From assembly GCA_022496805.1 (NCBI GenBank), contig CM040096.1, positions 8,743,501 to 8,807,500 on the forward strand: 64,000 bases of DNA, read 5' to 3'. A program made the position numbers and the translations under genes. Below the pieces are notes generated by a model. The model was given only the letters and a program-made list of their open reading frames with translations, had not been told where the DNA came from and ran no database searches. The stretch comes from Pohlia nutans (taxonomy: Eukaryota; Streptophyta; Bryopsida; Bryales; Mniaceae). Below, one piece after another: positions 11,831 to 22,384 of this stretch; positions within the stretch are counted from its first letter, which is position 1; each line of letters opens with the position of its first letter.

Positions 11831-12047
11831 GCGTCCACTGTGTATTTTCTGTAATGTAGAAAAATTGGACCACCTGCTGCGAATCATTTGTTTGTGTGAA
11901 ATTGACTTCGGTTTGACACGATCGACACTGTTGATCTTATAGTATAGAACAAGAGCTTTAAGATGATGTATTGCAGTCAGAAAACCGAGGTAAAATGAGA
12001 AAATGCCACCGTTGCAAAGTTCAGTGATGCAGATGGCCATGTTGGGG
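11831..12047 (+). repeat. ~210-bp direct repeat, copy R1 (intron 1)
   Basis: Starts GCGTCCACTGTGTATTTTCT. It contains GTTGATCTTATAGTATAGAA, CAAGAGCTTTAAGATGATG and AAAACCGAGGTAAAATGAG, and ends near GATGGCCATGTTGGG. Two more copies lie at 12567 and 14562. Confidence 0.85.
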
Positions 12048-12566
12048 CGTTTTGGAAATCTCGGAGTACGTTTTGGGGGATGTATTTGGTTTGCATTGCA
12101 GTTTGAAGGTTGAATATATCGTTGTTCCAGTGACGTACTGCATCATGGTGGATGTATGTATTTGTGGCCAGGTGAGGTGCAACCACATGGTGGTGGGGAA
12201 GACGAGTCGGTACTTGCCGCAGCTGGTGACAATCGAAAACCAAACCGGCTCTGCAGGTCGGTTCGAGTCCCAGCAGATGCACGTTGTGGACTTGGACGCC
12301 GTGGCGGATTCGAATTTAGTCACGACTATTCGGCCGACCATAGTGACAGGGTTCAGCGCAAATCATCTCTCCGCTGGCTTGCTCCTGTTGCGCTCCATTG
12401 CCAAGGCGACCTTCACCGCCAAGCAAACGAACGCCAGCTTCGCTGTGTCCGTGGTGGTGTGGGCGATGGAGGAGTTTCGAGGGACGGACCGTGACGATCT
12501 GCACTGCGTGGTGAAGGTACTAAATCAGCGCCACCCGGGGCTCGGATGATCGAATTAACCCCCGAA

Positions 12567-12772
12567 GCGTCCACTGTGTATTTTCTGTAGTGTAGGAAAA
12601 TTGGACCTGTTTGTGTGAAAATGACTTGCTGGAAAGCATCTGTTTGTGTGAAAATGACTTCAGTTTGACACAATCAACATTGTTGATCTTGTAGCATAGA
12701 ACAAGAGCTTTAAGATGATGTATTGCAATTAGAAAACCGAGGTAAAATGAGAAAATGCCACCAGTGATGCGA
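12567..12772 (+). repeat. ~210-bp direct repeat, copy R2 (intron 2)
   Basis: Same order of blocks as R1, with a small internal duplication of CTGTTTGTGTGAAAATGACTT (two copies about 35 bp apart). It starts about 50 bp after exon 2. Confidence 0.85.
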
Positions 12773-12773
12773 T

Positions 12774-12930
12774 CTACAATAGAATGAGGTTTTTATTCAG
12801 TGGTCACTTCTCACTTGATGAGTGCAACTAGTCACATAAGACAAAGTTGGTTTTTTTTTTCTTATCATGTGAGCAGTTACAATCAAAAAGTGAGAAGTGA
12901 TCACTGAAAAAACCTCATTTTGTCGGAGTG
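12774..12930. mobile_element. CACTA-type miniature element, eroded ends
   Basis: Inverted ends: CTACAATAGAATGAGG on the left; the right end read inversely is CACTCCGACAAAATGAGG. They continue into paired TCACTTCTCAC blocks. The left CA is missing and no target duplication remains. Lies in intron 2 of the DUF1647-like gene. Confidence 0.6.
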
Positions 12931-13011
12931 TGCAGATGGCCATTTTTTGCGTTTTAGACGTTCAAGAGTTCAAAATGTTCAGGTTTAATTAGTTTCCTGT
13001 CTCCAAAACCT

Positions 13012-13142
13012 CACTAGAAGAAAAGAGGGACTTGTACACTGGGCATGTTCACTCAGATGTGACCAAATTCACTCAAATGTGGCCAAATTCACTCAGAATC
13101 CCACTCCAGGCTGAGTGAACAAGTCCCTCTTTTCTTCTAGTG
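13012..13142. mobile_element. CACTA miniature element with CCT target duplication
   Basis: CACTAGAAGAAAAGAGGGAC at the left end is the exact inverse of the right end, which finishes ...CTTCTAGTG. CCT directly flanks both ends (13009-13011, 13143-13145), the 3-bp duplication of CACTA transposons. 131 bp, non-coding. Lies in intron 2. Confidence 0.88.
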
Positions 13143-13146
13143 CCTA

Positions 13147-13358
13147 CACTACAATGAAACTGATCGCTTCTCACTCCTATTTTGAGCCATTTCAGAGTTG
13201 GTGAGTGCTTTTGGTCACATAGGACAGGGATTTTCTCAATTTTGATCGCTTCTCACTCCTATTTTGAGCCATTTTAGAGTTGGTGAGTGCTTTTGGTCAC
13301 ATAGGACAGGGATTTTCTCGATTTCAATCAGTGAAAAGCGACGGGTTTGCTTGTAGTG
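13147..13358. mobile_element. CACTA miniature element with CTA target duplication and internal duplication
   Basis: Ends CACTACAATGAAAC...GTTTGCTTGTAGTG with CTA on both sides (13144-13146, 13359-13361). Inside, a block of about 85 bp that begins TGATCGCTTCTCACTCCTAT is present twice in tandem with one or two differences. It lies four bases from the previous CACTA element and just upstream of exon 3. Confidence 0.85.
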
Positions 13359-14561
13359 CTAACTGTACACGTGATTCATGAATTAGGAGCTGAAGGAGAC
13401 GTGGGGACTGGATGTGGAGGTGCGCGCGTTCAAGTTCTGGCAGTACCCAGAGTGGATGCGGATCAAGCAAACTCGCGCAGCCTTCAACGAATTCGGAACG
13501 GGGGAGTACGCATGGAAGGTAGTCATGATCCACACCGTGTTGATGGAGAGAGGGTTGGTGCTGTGGACAGACGCAGGCAACAGGTCAGCGAATCTTTTTG
13601 TTGCTATCAATATCGCCTTGTTGAAAAATGGGCTTGCTATGTTGCTATAAGAAAAATTGGGTAAAAAAATAGAGTATATCATACGTTAAGGTCAGTGAAG
13701 TTACGCCAAGTGTCCAAATAATTTAATTTAGAATCCAGACTATACGAAATGCCGCTTCTTATTTTTCAGAATTTTGGAATATTTACTAATTACAGCATTT
13801 CAGATTTCACAAAGCCATTCAAATAATTTTTTCTATATTCTTTTTGTTTTTCCGGATTTTGGTCATACTCCAATTTTTGTCTAAACTTACTTATTTACGA
13901 AACTGACTTGAACGTAGGGTACCGCCATAATCTTCCCTTATCATTGGTATGTATAGGGCAACAATTCCTTGAATCACATTGAATCACATTTGAATCACAA
14001 TTCCTTGAATCAATTCCTTGATTTCAGTTTTCAAATCGCCTTGAATGGGACTCTTTTGAATAAATGAAAAACAAATCACTGCGACAGGTTCAAAACCACA
14101 GAGTCGCTGACGGAAACGCTGGCGTACATCGCGGCGAATGGATTCGCATCCCGATCCAGCAGCGGCAGCGTGGCGCAATGAACACACCCGGGGACGCTGC
14201 GGTACCTGCGTGTGACATTGAATTCGCCGCAGTTTACCCACAACTGCGATAGGTCGGCAGTGGGGTTCAGTACTAGTAAGCTTACTGTGGGGAATTCGAA
14301 GTCGTCGTATTGGGAGTTGGCGAGGCCGTGGTACGAGTGTGCCATGACGCGACAGTGCATTGCGCCGCAGGGCTCCAATCGAACAAACCACCGGCAGGAT
14401 CAGGCCGCGCTCACGGTGCTCGCGGCGCTGCGAAATTTCTCGTGCCGTGGCGTGCACGGCGATGTGGGCCTGCACATGGATTATGACCTCGGCGACGTTG
14501 TGGGCGCCGCTCCATCCTCTTGTTACCACGATCCCCGACGACGACCACGCTCGTGACGGCT

Positions 14562-14783
14562 AAATTTTCTGTAGTGTAGGAAAATTGGACTCCCAGCTGC
14601 AAATCATCTGTTTGTGTGAAAATTCAGACTTCAATTTGACATGATCAACACTATTGACCTTGTAGTATAGAACTAGAGCTTTAAAACGATTTATGTTGCA
14701 ATCAGAAAACCGAGGCAAAATGAGAAAATGCCACTGTTGCAAAGTTCAAGTGATGCAAATGACCATGTTGGGCATTTGAGGCG
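14562..14783 (+). repeat. ~210-bp direct repeat, copy R3 (3' flank)
   Basis: Matches R1 and R2 from TTTTCTGTAGTGTAGGAAAA onward, including GACCTTGTAGTATAGAAC and AAAACCGAGGCAAAATGAG. It begins about six bases after the stop codon of the DUF1647-like gene, so it may be that gene's 3' UTR. The intronic copies would then be duplicates of a 3' UTR-like sequence. Confidence 0.85.
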
Positions 14784-14790
14784 CTTAGGG

Positions 14791-14948
14791 CACTACTAGC
14801 AAAGGCGTCGCTTCTCACTCAGAACAGTGTCAGAGTTCACTGCACACACTTGTTCCATGTGACAAATCGCACTCACCAAGTTTTGAGTGCGAAGTGGCGC
14901 CATTTGACTCACCTACCGAGTGAAAAGCAACGCCTTTTCCTTGTAGTG
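14791..14948. mobile_element. CACTA miniature element with GGG target duplication
   Basis: Ends CACTACTAGCAAAGGCGTC and CCTTTTCCTTGTAGTG; GGG at 14788-14790 and 14949-14951. It carries internal GAGTGAGAAG-type and CTCACCTACCGAGTG blocks shared with the element that hosts the copia insertion at 16.2-21.1 kb. 158 bp, non-coding. Confidence 0.87.
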
Positions 14949-14951
14949 GGG

Positions 14952-16072
14952 GTTAATTTGAGATTCTGCGATTCGATTGAAATAGCCTGCAACTGGGGTT
15001 TTGCGACTGCTCTTCATGGAGACATGGGCCACATTCTTGCTCCAAAACTTGTTGCGCTGGCTGCTAGGACAAAGACTCCCACTTTGACATGTTCTATTGC
15101 AAAAAAATGAAGAAGAAATTTTTTATGTAGGAGACAAACAAGGAAATAAACAAGTAACTTACATCATTCACGTAACTCTTGCAATTGTCTCTTTTGTCTC
15201 CTTCAAATTCTTTGTTGTTTTCTTCCTTAAATCTTTTGTTGACTTTATGGAGCTACAAATTACAAAAAGTTGTACAACTAGACGAGTGATCAGTACAAGC
15301 TAACTTGTCGTTTCTCATTCCTGAGAGTCCGGAAAGTGTCGCCTCTTACTCATCGGGTTTGACACTACAGATGCTTCATGCTTGTCATACACTAGTAGGA
15401 ACTATCACTTACTATAAATGGAAAAAGGAATGAAACCACTCCAAGCACATGGGTTGTGTCAGTGCTAGTGATATTCAACCATTGTTATTCAACCATTGTT
15501 CACTATTCTCACGAAATGGGGAATGAAAAACTACAGGTCTTCTACTAGTGATGTGTGACGTTCCACACTCACCTCCTCTAACACAATGAGAAGTGTGGTT
15601 TCACTCAATAATGGAATGAAAATCAACACCCTCTCGATCCCTGCAGGAGAGAGACGTTCTATTGGCTGCAACGCATGATGACTACTACTTTGGTGATGTG
15701 GAGTCGGTGCAATCCGTGTACCAATTGTCAACAGAACGAACGCGAGACCTGTGAGACAACTGTGGGAGTAAGCTTACTCGAAAATAGGGCAGCAGCAATG
15801 GAGGATTGAAGTACTAGAAGACAAGTCATGCGTGTGAAGAAGTGAAGGAGTGGCGATTGTATGCCCAATTGAATGATGTACATAGCGATGGTGGAGGAAT
15901 TGCGGAGGTAAAATAACAATTGTAAAGTAAACATAGTGTGTAAGTTAATATGAAAACTTGTAGAGGAATACAAAATTCCTCGAACAATTTTAGTTGTAGG
16001 TAGACTGAGGGGAAATTGTATGATATATCATGATGTATGGCAGTAAATTTTGTAGGGAGTGCTGAAGGTTTT
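14952..16072. other. Intergenic DNA, nothing assigned
   Basis: Only short ORFs without motifs. Scattered CACTAGT/TCACTAGTG words may be worn ends of further CACTA elements, but no pair could be matched. Confidence 0.4.
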
Positions 16073-16220
16073 CACCACAAAGAGAAGGTATCGTTTTTCA
16101 CTCGGTAGGTGAGTCAAATGGTGCTACTTTCCACTCACTGCCGAGGTGCTCAAGACTTGATGAGTGCGATTTGTCATATAGGACAAGTGTGCAGAGCGAA
16201 CTTTGTTTTGAGTGAGAAAC

Positions 16221-16545
16221 TATTGAAATTAAGAAAGATAATGTGCACAAAAGGTAAACAATGTTTATTATTTGACTTGCCACCCAACCATAGAAGTGAG
16301 ATCTTGTCCAATAGACAATGTTATCTCCTTCATCCACCAAGCCACACTTATAGTCCTAGTATTGTCTGTCGACATACTTAGAATATATACATACTAACTA
16401 GACTATTACTTTGGTGTTCTAACTAACTTGGAGTCATAGACTCTTGGTCTATCAGTTCCCTCATAAGTAACTTAATTACCATATGAGTAACTTAGGCATA
16501 GACCCTTGGTTTATGAGTTCCTTCATGAGTAACTTAATTCCAACA
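16221..16545 (-). repeat. 3' LTR of copia element
   Basis: 325 bp. On the minus strand it begins TGTTGGAATTAAGTTACTC and ends CTTAATTTCAATA; the terminal CA has become TA. It has an extra ~42-bp segment around GGCATAGACCCTTGGTTTAT that duplicates neighbouring LTR sequence and is absent from the 5' LTR. Confidence 0.93.
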
Positions 16546-16555
16546 CTCCCCCATA
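16546..16555 (-). other. Polypurine tract of copia element
   Basis: Minus strand ATGGGGGAG directly before the 3' LTR start TGTTGGAATT, the usual plus-strand primer position. Confidence 0.85.
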
Positions 16556-17482
16556 TTTAAAACCACCTTTAGTAGATAATAATGTAGTGCCACATTATTT
16601 ACTAGAAAAATAACTTGGTATTACTCTAAGTCCTCTAATTTCCTCTTGAGTGACTTGATAGGTAGAACTCCCAGTTTACTCTTACAATACTCAAATTTAA
16701 CCTTTGGTAGACTTTTGGTGAATGTATCTGCCACCATTTGGTCTGTACCCAAATAGACAAATTCCACCTCATTAGATTTAACCTTCTATCTAATGAAATG
16801 ACATTTGCACTCAATGTGTTTAGTGCGTTCATGAAATTTCAAATTTTTAGTCATAGCTATACAACTTTGACTATCACAGTAAATTACTGTAGGCCCTTTT
16901 TGAGCAAACACCATTTCCTCCAAAATATGTCTAATCCATATAGCTTCCTTGGTTGCTTCACCTGCTGCGTAATATTCAGCTTCGGCACTCGATTCGGCAA
17001 TAGCTTTCTATTTCACACTGTTCCAAAAAATTGCTGCATTGGCTAACATAAAAACAAAGCCAATTCTTGATCTCCTTTCTATAGGATCTCTAGCCCAATC
17101 AAAGTCACAATATCCAATCACTTGCAAATTGTCATCTCCTTTGTAGACTTAAGCCCTCATGGCTTGTCCCATTGAAATATCTCCATATTCGTTTTACACA
17201 AGACGAGTGTTTGAGTCTTGGATCAGAATTGTACCCAACTACCATACTTACTCTTTAAGATAAATCTGGTCGAGTAGTTGTAGCCAAATACATTTGACAT
17301 CCCACTACTGATTTGTAGGGAATTGCTTACATTACCTCCTCTTCTTCTTGTGTAACCTTGTTTACACATTGAAGATTGCAATTAGCCTCCAATGGCATAG
17401 ACATAGACTTAGCATGACTTAAATTAAAGTCTTTAAACTTCTGCTCAATATACTTTGACTCGCTTATACAAAGAATGCGTCT
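16556..17482 (-). pseudogene. Copia RNase H region (many stops)
   Basis: Read from 17482 downward, fragments such as the LATTTRPDLS-like block (a copia RT/RNase H landmark) and HSSCVKRIWRYFNGT can be made out, but stops occur every 20-60 codons. RNase H is non-functional. This is the most degraded part of the element although the LTRs and RT are well kept. Confidence 0.7.
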
Positions 17483-18274
17483 TTATCTATCTCTAGTAAC
17501 TTTAAGGTTTAAACCAGAGTAAAGATCTCCCATATCAGTCATTTCATACTTCTCTGATAAAGCCTTTTTAATTCTATTGGTTAAATTCAAATCATTGCTA
17601 AAAAGAAAAGAATCATCGATATATAAGGCTAACCACATAAAAACTTCACCTTCACGTAGAATGTAAAGCCCATTGTCTTTTACACTCCTCTTAAATCCAA
17701 GACTCAGTAAAAACAAACTAATATGTTCATTCCACATTCTTGGAGCTTGTTTCAACCCGCAAATCGATTTTAGGAGTAAACAAACGTAACTTTGTTCCCC
17801 CTTCTTGATAAATCCTTCAGGTTGCTTCATATAAATTGTCTCGTTCAAATCTCCATTTAGGAATGTTGTCTTCACATCCATCTGTTGAATCTCACAGTCA
17901 AGATTTGTAGCCATAGCAAGTAATAAGCGTATAGTGGTCATTCTTACCACCGGGAAGAAAGTTTCATTGAAGTCAAGACTTTCAATTTGATCATAGCCTT
18001 TTGCTACCAGCCTTGCTTTGTATTTGTGCAAACTCCCATCTGCTCTTCGTTTGAGTTTAAAAACCCACTTGCATCCTTGTGACTTTCTATTCGGAGGTAA
18101 TTGGACTAATTTCCAAGTTTGCTTCTCTATCAATGAATTGTACTCAGCTTGAATTGCCTCCTTCCACTTCTCACTATCTTCTCTTTCTAATGCTTTAGTC
18201 AAAGTTGACGGATCATTCTCGACAACCGAATTAATGGACTCTAGTAATTTAAGAGAAGGCTTGCTTACCCTCAT
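17483..18274 (-). pseudogene. Copia reverse transcriptase
   Basis: 264-codon open frame with EAIQAEYNSLIEKQTW, GCKWVFKLKRRADGS, YKARLVAKGY, DVKTTFLNGDL (motif A), ICGLKQAPRMWNE and LYIDDSFLFSND, where YIDD is the catalytic motif C. All are standard Ty1/copia RT landmarks. It is separated from integrase by a frame change and a repeat-rich spacer. Confidence 0.92.
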
Positions 18275-18280
18275 TCCCCT

Positions 18281-18610
18281 TTAGACTTGATGCTCATGAT
18301 GGATTTGTTGAAAATCTCCTCTTTCTTCCTCCATGTCCTTTTGGTCATGATCTTTGACATGATTTGAGTCATGATCTTTGTCATGATCATCAACAAGATC
18401 TTGGGCATCATCATGGTCATCATCTTTGACATGATCTTTGATGCGATCTTGGTCACGAAGATAATCTAGATCCTTGGTAACTACTCTCTGGTGACTTTCA
18501 ATAAAGTCTACATCACGGCTAAATAACATTTTTCTTTTGATAGGGTCAAACAATTTATAGCCTTTAGATTGATCACTATAACCAATAAAAATGCAATCTT
18601 TAGACTTCAT
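18281..18610 (-). pseudogene. Copia integrase C-terminus and Asp/His/Lys-rich spacer
   Basis: The first half has FIGYSDQSKGYKLFDPIKRK and MLFSRDVDFIE, the conserved C-terminal integrase tail. The second half is an expanded spacer of repeated KDHDQ, HDKDHDSNHVKDHD-type units, encoded by a short repeated ATGATCTTTGACATGAT-like sequence. This slippage-prone spacer lies where integrase meets RT. Confidence 0.8.
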
Positions 18611-18751
18611 ATCTAATTTTTGCCTTTGCTCATCAGGAATTTTAGCAAATCCTTTACATCTAAAAACATGTAGATGAGCATAGATTGGTTTGGTTCCATA
18701 TCATAGTTCCCAACTTGTTTTTGATATTAGGGCCTTGATTGGTGTAGTGTT

Positions 18752-19324
18752 CTATAAGTAACACGCAGTAGATAGTGCCTCAGCCCAAAATTTACGTTCC
18801 AAATTCGAACTCTTCAACATGCATCTGGTTGCCTCCATCAAAGTGCGATTCTTCCTCTCAGCAACACCATTTTGTTGAGGTGTGTATGAAATAGTGAGTT
18901 GACGCGCAATCCCGTGGTTCTTGTAAAATTCATTGAACTCTTTCAAAGTATATTCTCCTCCATTATCACTCCTCAAAATCTTTATAGATTTTTTAGTGTG
19001 ATTTTCAACCCAAGGTTTGAAAACTTTAAACTGATTGAATGCCTCTGATTTAGCTTTAAGAAAAGCTATGAATGTAAATCGAGAGAAATCATCAATGAAT
19101 GTGATGAAATATCGTGAACCTCCAAGAGAGGAAGGAAGAGGTCCAACAATATCCAAATGGATAATCTCCAACAATTTAGTGGCACGAGTGGCCATGTCGG
19201 TTGGAAACTTCTTCCTACTTTGCTTTCCATACAAGCACACTTCGCATGTAGGCCAAATCTTCAAATCCCCTTCGTTGAATTTGAGAGTAGGCTCCATTTC
19301 TTTAATCGCCGTCATCTTCCGCAC
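18752..19324 (-). pseudogene. Copia integrase core
   Basis: 191-codon frame. CEVCLYGKQSRKKFP is the end of the GAG-pre-integrase zinc region. The DDE triad is present: IIHLDIVGPLPSS (Asp), ILRSDNGGEY (Asp) and TPQQNGVAERKNRTL (Glu). The protein would insert the cDNA into the genome, making the 5-bp duplication seen here. Confidence 0.92.
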
Positions 19325-19530
19325 GCCATGTGACTAAGTCTTTCATGCCAGAGTTGAACTTGATCTCCCTTGTTGACTAAAAAGTAAGCCAAGACTTTCT
19401 CTTTGGCTGGATTCTTCCCAATCTTAAATAGGCCATTGATTTCTTCAAGATGAGTAAGTCTAGCTCCATCCTTGTCAGCAACATAAATTTCTTCTGCGAG
19501 ATGAATGCCAAAACCTGCCTTTCTAAATTC

Positions 19531-20703
19531 TTAAGCTGAGAGTAAATTCCTAGCGAAGTTAGGAACATGCAAGACATTGATAATTCTCTTCAATTTACCA
19601 TTATTCAACATGATTGGAATGGTACCAACTCCCTTGATTTCGCATTCATGATCAACCCTCACAAATATAGTTTTACCTTTGGGTAACACTTTGTAGTCTA
19701 TAAACCAATCTTTGTGAGATGTCACATGGCGAGTAGCCCCGGAATCAAGGTACCAAACATCATCATCCTCTCTTACAAGACATGTGTCTATTACTAATAA
19801 AGTAGGACTCTCTGATCTTCTCTCCGATCTTCTTGTCTTGTCAGGTACGACACGTTTACCCTCGTGGTCACCATCTTTGTCCTTCTTTCTTTTACCATTA
19901 AACTTCTTCTTTTTCTTCTCTTTGCATTTGGATGCTTTGTGGCCATGTTTACTACAATTGAAGCACTTACCCTTAAATGCACCAGACTTCTTAAATAGCC
20001 CACCTTTTCTCACTAGTAAGGCACTAGAGGTGTCTTTAGTTTCACCAAAGAAAACAATCAATATTTGTTCTTCCTACAGAATCTTACCAATAAGATATGA
20101 TAGATTCTTCTCATTACTGTGAATGTTAGTGAAACTCAGCCATGAATCTGGTAAAGAACTTAGAAGCACATTAATCTTATCTTCGTCATTGCAAATGATT
20201 CCCACTCCTACCAAACGATCAATCAATGATCTAAATTTGGCTATGGCACTTGCCATACTCTCACATTCATCCACTTTGAAGGACCAAAACTCCTTTAGAA
20301 GAAGTCTTTTTGAATGCATATCACTCATCTCATAAATGTGACAAAGTTCATCTTATGCTTCTTTAGCGGAGTTACATTGAGTGATTTGATGGAGTGGATC
20401 ATCTAAGAGATAAAAGGCAATTGTAGAGAGGGCTGTTTGATCACGTTCTAACCACTTAGTCATATTGCTATCAATAACAGTACCAACATTGGCTCCCCCT
20501 TCTCCACTTTCTCCTTGGACAATTCCAATTGGTGTATCACTTGGAGTGCTACTTGGCATTGGTTCTTCACTACTTACCAACTTCCACAACCCATCCCTCT
20601 TCAAGAGATAGATCATCCTCAATTTCCATGAATTGAATCCTTGACCGCTAAACTTGTCCAAGAAACTAGTTCCACTGCTAAAACTAGCCATGCGAACTTG
20701 CAT
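19531..20703 (-). pseudogene. Copia gag, zinc knuckle and protease
   Basis: Three frame-broken pieces. 20353-20703: gag N-terminus (KFSGQGFNSWKLRMIYLL, the UBN2/gag-like F-x-G-xN-x-W-K block). 20074-20328: gag middle. 19531-20061: zinc knuckle CFNCSKHGHKASKC (C-x2-C-x4-H-x4-C), a Lys/Arg-rich tail, then aspartic protease VWYLDSGATRHVTSH (DSGA). Confidence 0.9.
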
Positions 20704-20816
20704 TCGTCAATGCAAATAACAACTTTAATTGAGACTATGGGGGCCAATCCCAAGTTTAAGTGTGAATTCAAATCAAAGCCCAACTAAATTCTCTACTCTC
20801 TCCTCTAATCAACCTT

Positions 20817-20828
20817 GCTCTGATACCA
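20817..20828 (-). other. Primer-binding site, initiator-Met tRNA
   Basis: Minus strand TGGTATCAGAGC directly after the 5' LTR. It is complementary to the 3' end of plant initiator methionine tRNA, the usual primer of copia elements. Confidence 0.95.
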
Positions 20829-21111
20829 TGTTGAAATTAAGAAAGATAATGTGCACAAAAGATAAACAATGTTTATTATTTGACTCGCCACCCAACCATA
20901 GAAGTGAGATCTTGTCCAATAGACAATGTTATTTCCTTCACCCACCAAGCCACACTTATAGTCCTAGTACTGTCTGTCTACATACTTAAAATATATACAG
21001 ACTAATTAGACTATTACTTTGGTGTTCTAACTAACTTGGAGTCATAGACTCTTGGTCTATCAGTTCCCTCATAAGTAACTTAATTACCACATGAGTAACT
21101 TAATTCCAACA
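20829..21111 (-). repeat. 5' LTR of copia element
   Basis: 283 bp, TGTTGGAATTAAG...CTTAATTTCAACA on the minus strand. Near-identical to the 3' LTR apart from the ~42-bp segment present only there. Confidence 0.93.
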
Positions 21112-21138
21112 GAAACGACACCTTTGCTAGTAGTGTTT

Positions 21139-21640
21139 GCATGTTATTGGTTGGCATCATTGTACTATGCTATTAGAATTTTGTGAATGGCAAGTAAGGT
21201 GAGTGGACTATAAACAAACACTTTAAGCATTGTGACTATTTATAGTAATCTAAAGTACATTATGATTGTTTGAATGGATTAGCAAATTAATTCTGAATGT
21301 ATCCCTAGTTGAATCATAATTTTTGGAGTTATATTGAATAAGTTATGAATTTTCAAAGTCCAAGGTATAGGTTGCCTATTTGTGCGAGTAGACATGGCTG
21401 AAATTGAGAGTGAATATGCCTTGAAAGATCATAAAGAAATTTATGGTTCCTACAAATGAGACAAGTCCAAGTAATGATTCAAAGTCAACAATCACTAAAC
21501 TATTTCGTTGATTGTTGATTTATGGCACTAGTGATCAAATAAATATAGGTGTCTTTTCATGGTGGCGTCGGTTATTGGCCCACTCACCTTTGTCATTGTA
21601 AAAAATAAGTAAAGAAAAGTTGAAAATATTTGACATAGTA
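21139..21640. other. Spacer, nothing assigned
   Basis: AT-rich DNA without ORFs, repeats or motifs that I can identify. Confidence 0.4.
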
Positions 21641-22000
21641 GAGTTATCCGTAAAGTCACCTTGAATTTGATGAATCTACAAAGAAATTTGTTTTATTATA
21701 CTCTTATTTGTTCACTCCAAATAGTTAAAAGGTGTGGAAGATTTTTGTGGTCTATCATTATTAAGTGTGTAAGAAGTGTGTAAGAGCTTGGTGGTCTTCA
21801 AAAAAAATTTAGCTTCTTTCTTGATGCTAAAAAACTTTTGAAGATCACCAAGCTCTTTCACATCTCTTACACACCTAATAATGATAAACCACCAAGATCT
21901 TCCATATACCTTTTAACTATTTGAAGTGAACATATAAGAATATAATAAAGAAAAATTCATGGTATCTTCTTCAAAATTTGATGAACTTTATGGATAACTC
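21641..22000. mobile_element. Mariner-like foldback miniature element
   Basis: The whole 360-bp unit folds on itself: ends GAGTTATCCGTAAAG and CTTTATGGATAACTC, with arms of about 170 bp around a short centre near 21820. TA flanks both ends (21639-21640, 22001-22002), the Tc1/mariner target duplication. The same ends, GAGTTAACCG, occur in the element at 31669-31978. No ORF. Confidence 0.75.
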
Positions 22001-22384
22001 TAGTAGATAAACATTTGTAAGAAATGCAGTTTGCATCATAGTGCAATGCAAAGCGTGACAATTGTTTGAATTTAAAGTCTGTGTTTCGACTGCATCATTC
22101 ATACCATGAGTGTATTTTTGTTGTTTGGTACACGTTGGAGCACGTTAGACAATGAAGCTTGCGGTTAATTGTGAATGAAAATCAGAAAGGGATTTGGAAA
22201 AGAAATGAAGGTACGAGAATGTAGACTGAGGGGAAAACAAAAGCATCACTACTAGAAAATATGTGTCCAGAACAACAAAAAATCAACAGAGAATGGTTGA
22301 TAGTTGGAGTTGATTTGGACAAGTTGATCTGGACATTTTTCAACAGAGATATGTTGTTTGATTCTTGTTGTTCTGGTCCAAAAA

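Larger units (their letters stand above)
11192..14556 (+). pseudogene. Four-exon gene, DUF1647/glycosyltransferase-like type II membrane protein, with one in-frame stop
   Basis: Exons 11192-11614, 12172-12516, 13387-13583 and 14088-14556 join with GT/AG borders and consistent phase to 477 residues. Start is the first ATG of the open frame. An N-terminal hydrophobic anchor (about residues 14-33) suggests a type II Golgi/ER protein. Exon 2 has RPTIVTGFSANHLSAGLLLL and VVVWAMEEF. Exon 3 has VRAFKFWQYPEWMRI, GEYAWKVVMIHTVL and GLVLWTDAGNR. Exon 4 has WYECAMTRQCIAPQGSNRTN followed by HRQDQAALTVL. These blocks resemble DUF1647-type, nucleotide-sugar-transferase-like proteins, judged from memory. 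Codon 14179-14181 in exon 4 is TGA, with homologous-looking sequence continuing in frame, so this is a recent pseudogene, a null allele or a sequencing error. Three copies of a ~210-bp repeat and several CACTA elements sit in the introns and 3' flank. Confidence 0.62.
16221..21111 (-). mobile_element. Ty1/copia LTR retrotransposon (full structure, decayed coding)
   Basis: Two LTRs, a primer-binding site, a polypurine tract and a 5-bp target duplication GAAAC (16216-16220, 21112-21116) delimit the element. Read on the minus strand the order is 5' LTR, PBS, gag, protease, integrase, RT, RNase H, PPT, 3' LTR. Integrase before RT places it in Ty1/copia. Integrase and RT active-site motifs are intact but frames are broken in several places and RNase H is riddled with stops, so it is not autonomous now. 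LTR divergence is small apart from a 42-bp duplication. Confidence 0.95.
16073..21135. mobile_element. CACTA miniature element split by a copia insertion
   Basis: The outer parts, 16073-16220 and 21117-21135, form one element of the same family as 14791-14948. The left end is CACCACAAAGAGAAGG (one change from CACTAC) and the right end CCTTTGCTAGTAGTG. TTT flanks both ends (16070-16072, 21136-21138). The copia element and its GAAAC duplication sit inside, so CACTA insertion came first. Confidence 0.85.

Noticed and set aside
12021..12673. Overlapping minus-strand and alternative-frame ORFs around exon 2 of the DUF1647-like gene
   Set aside because: Shadows of the real exon; the chosen frame alone has consistent splice phases and recognisable blocks.
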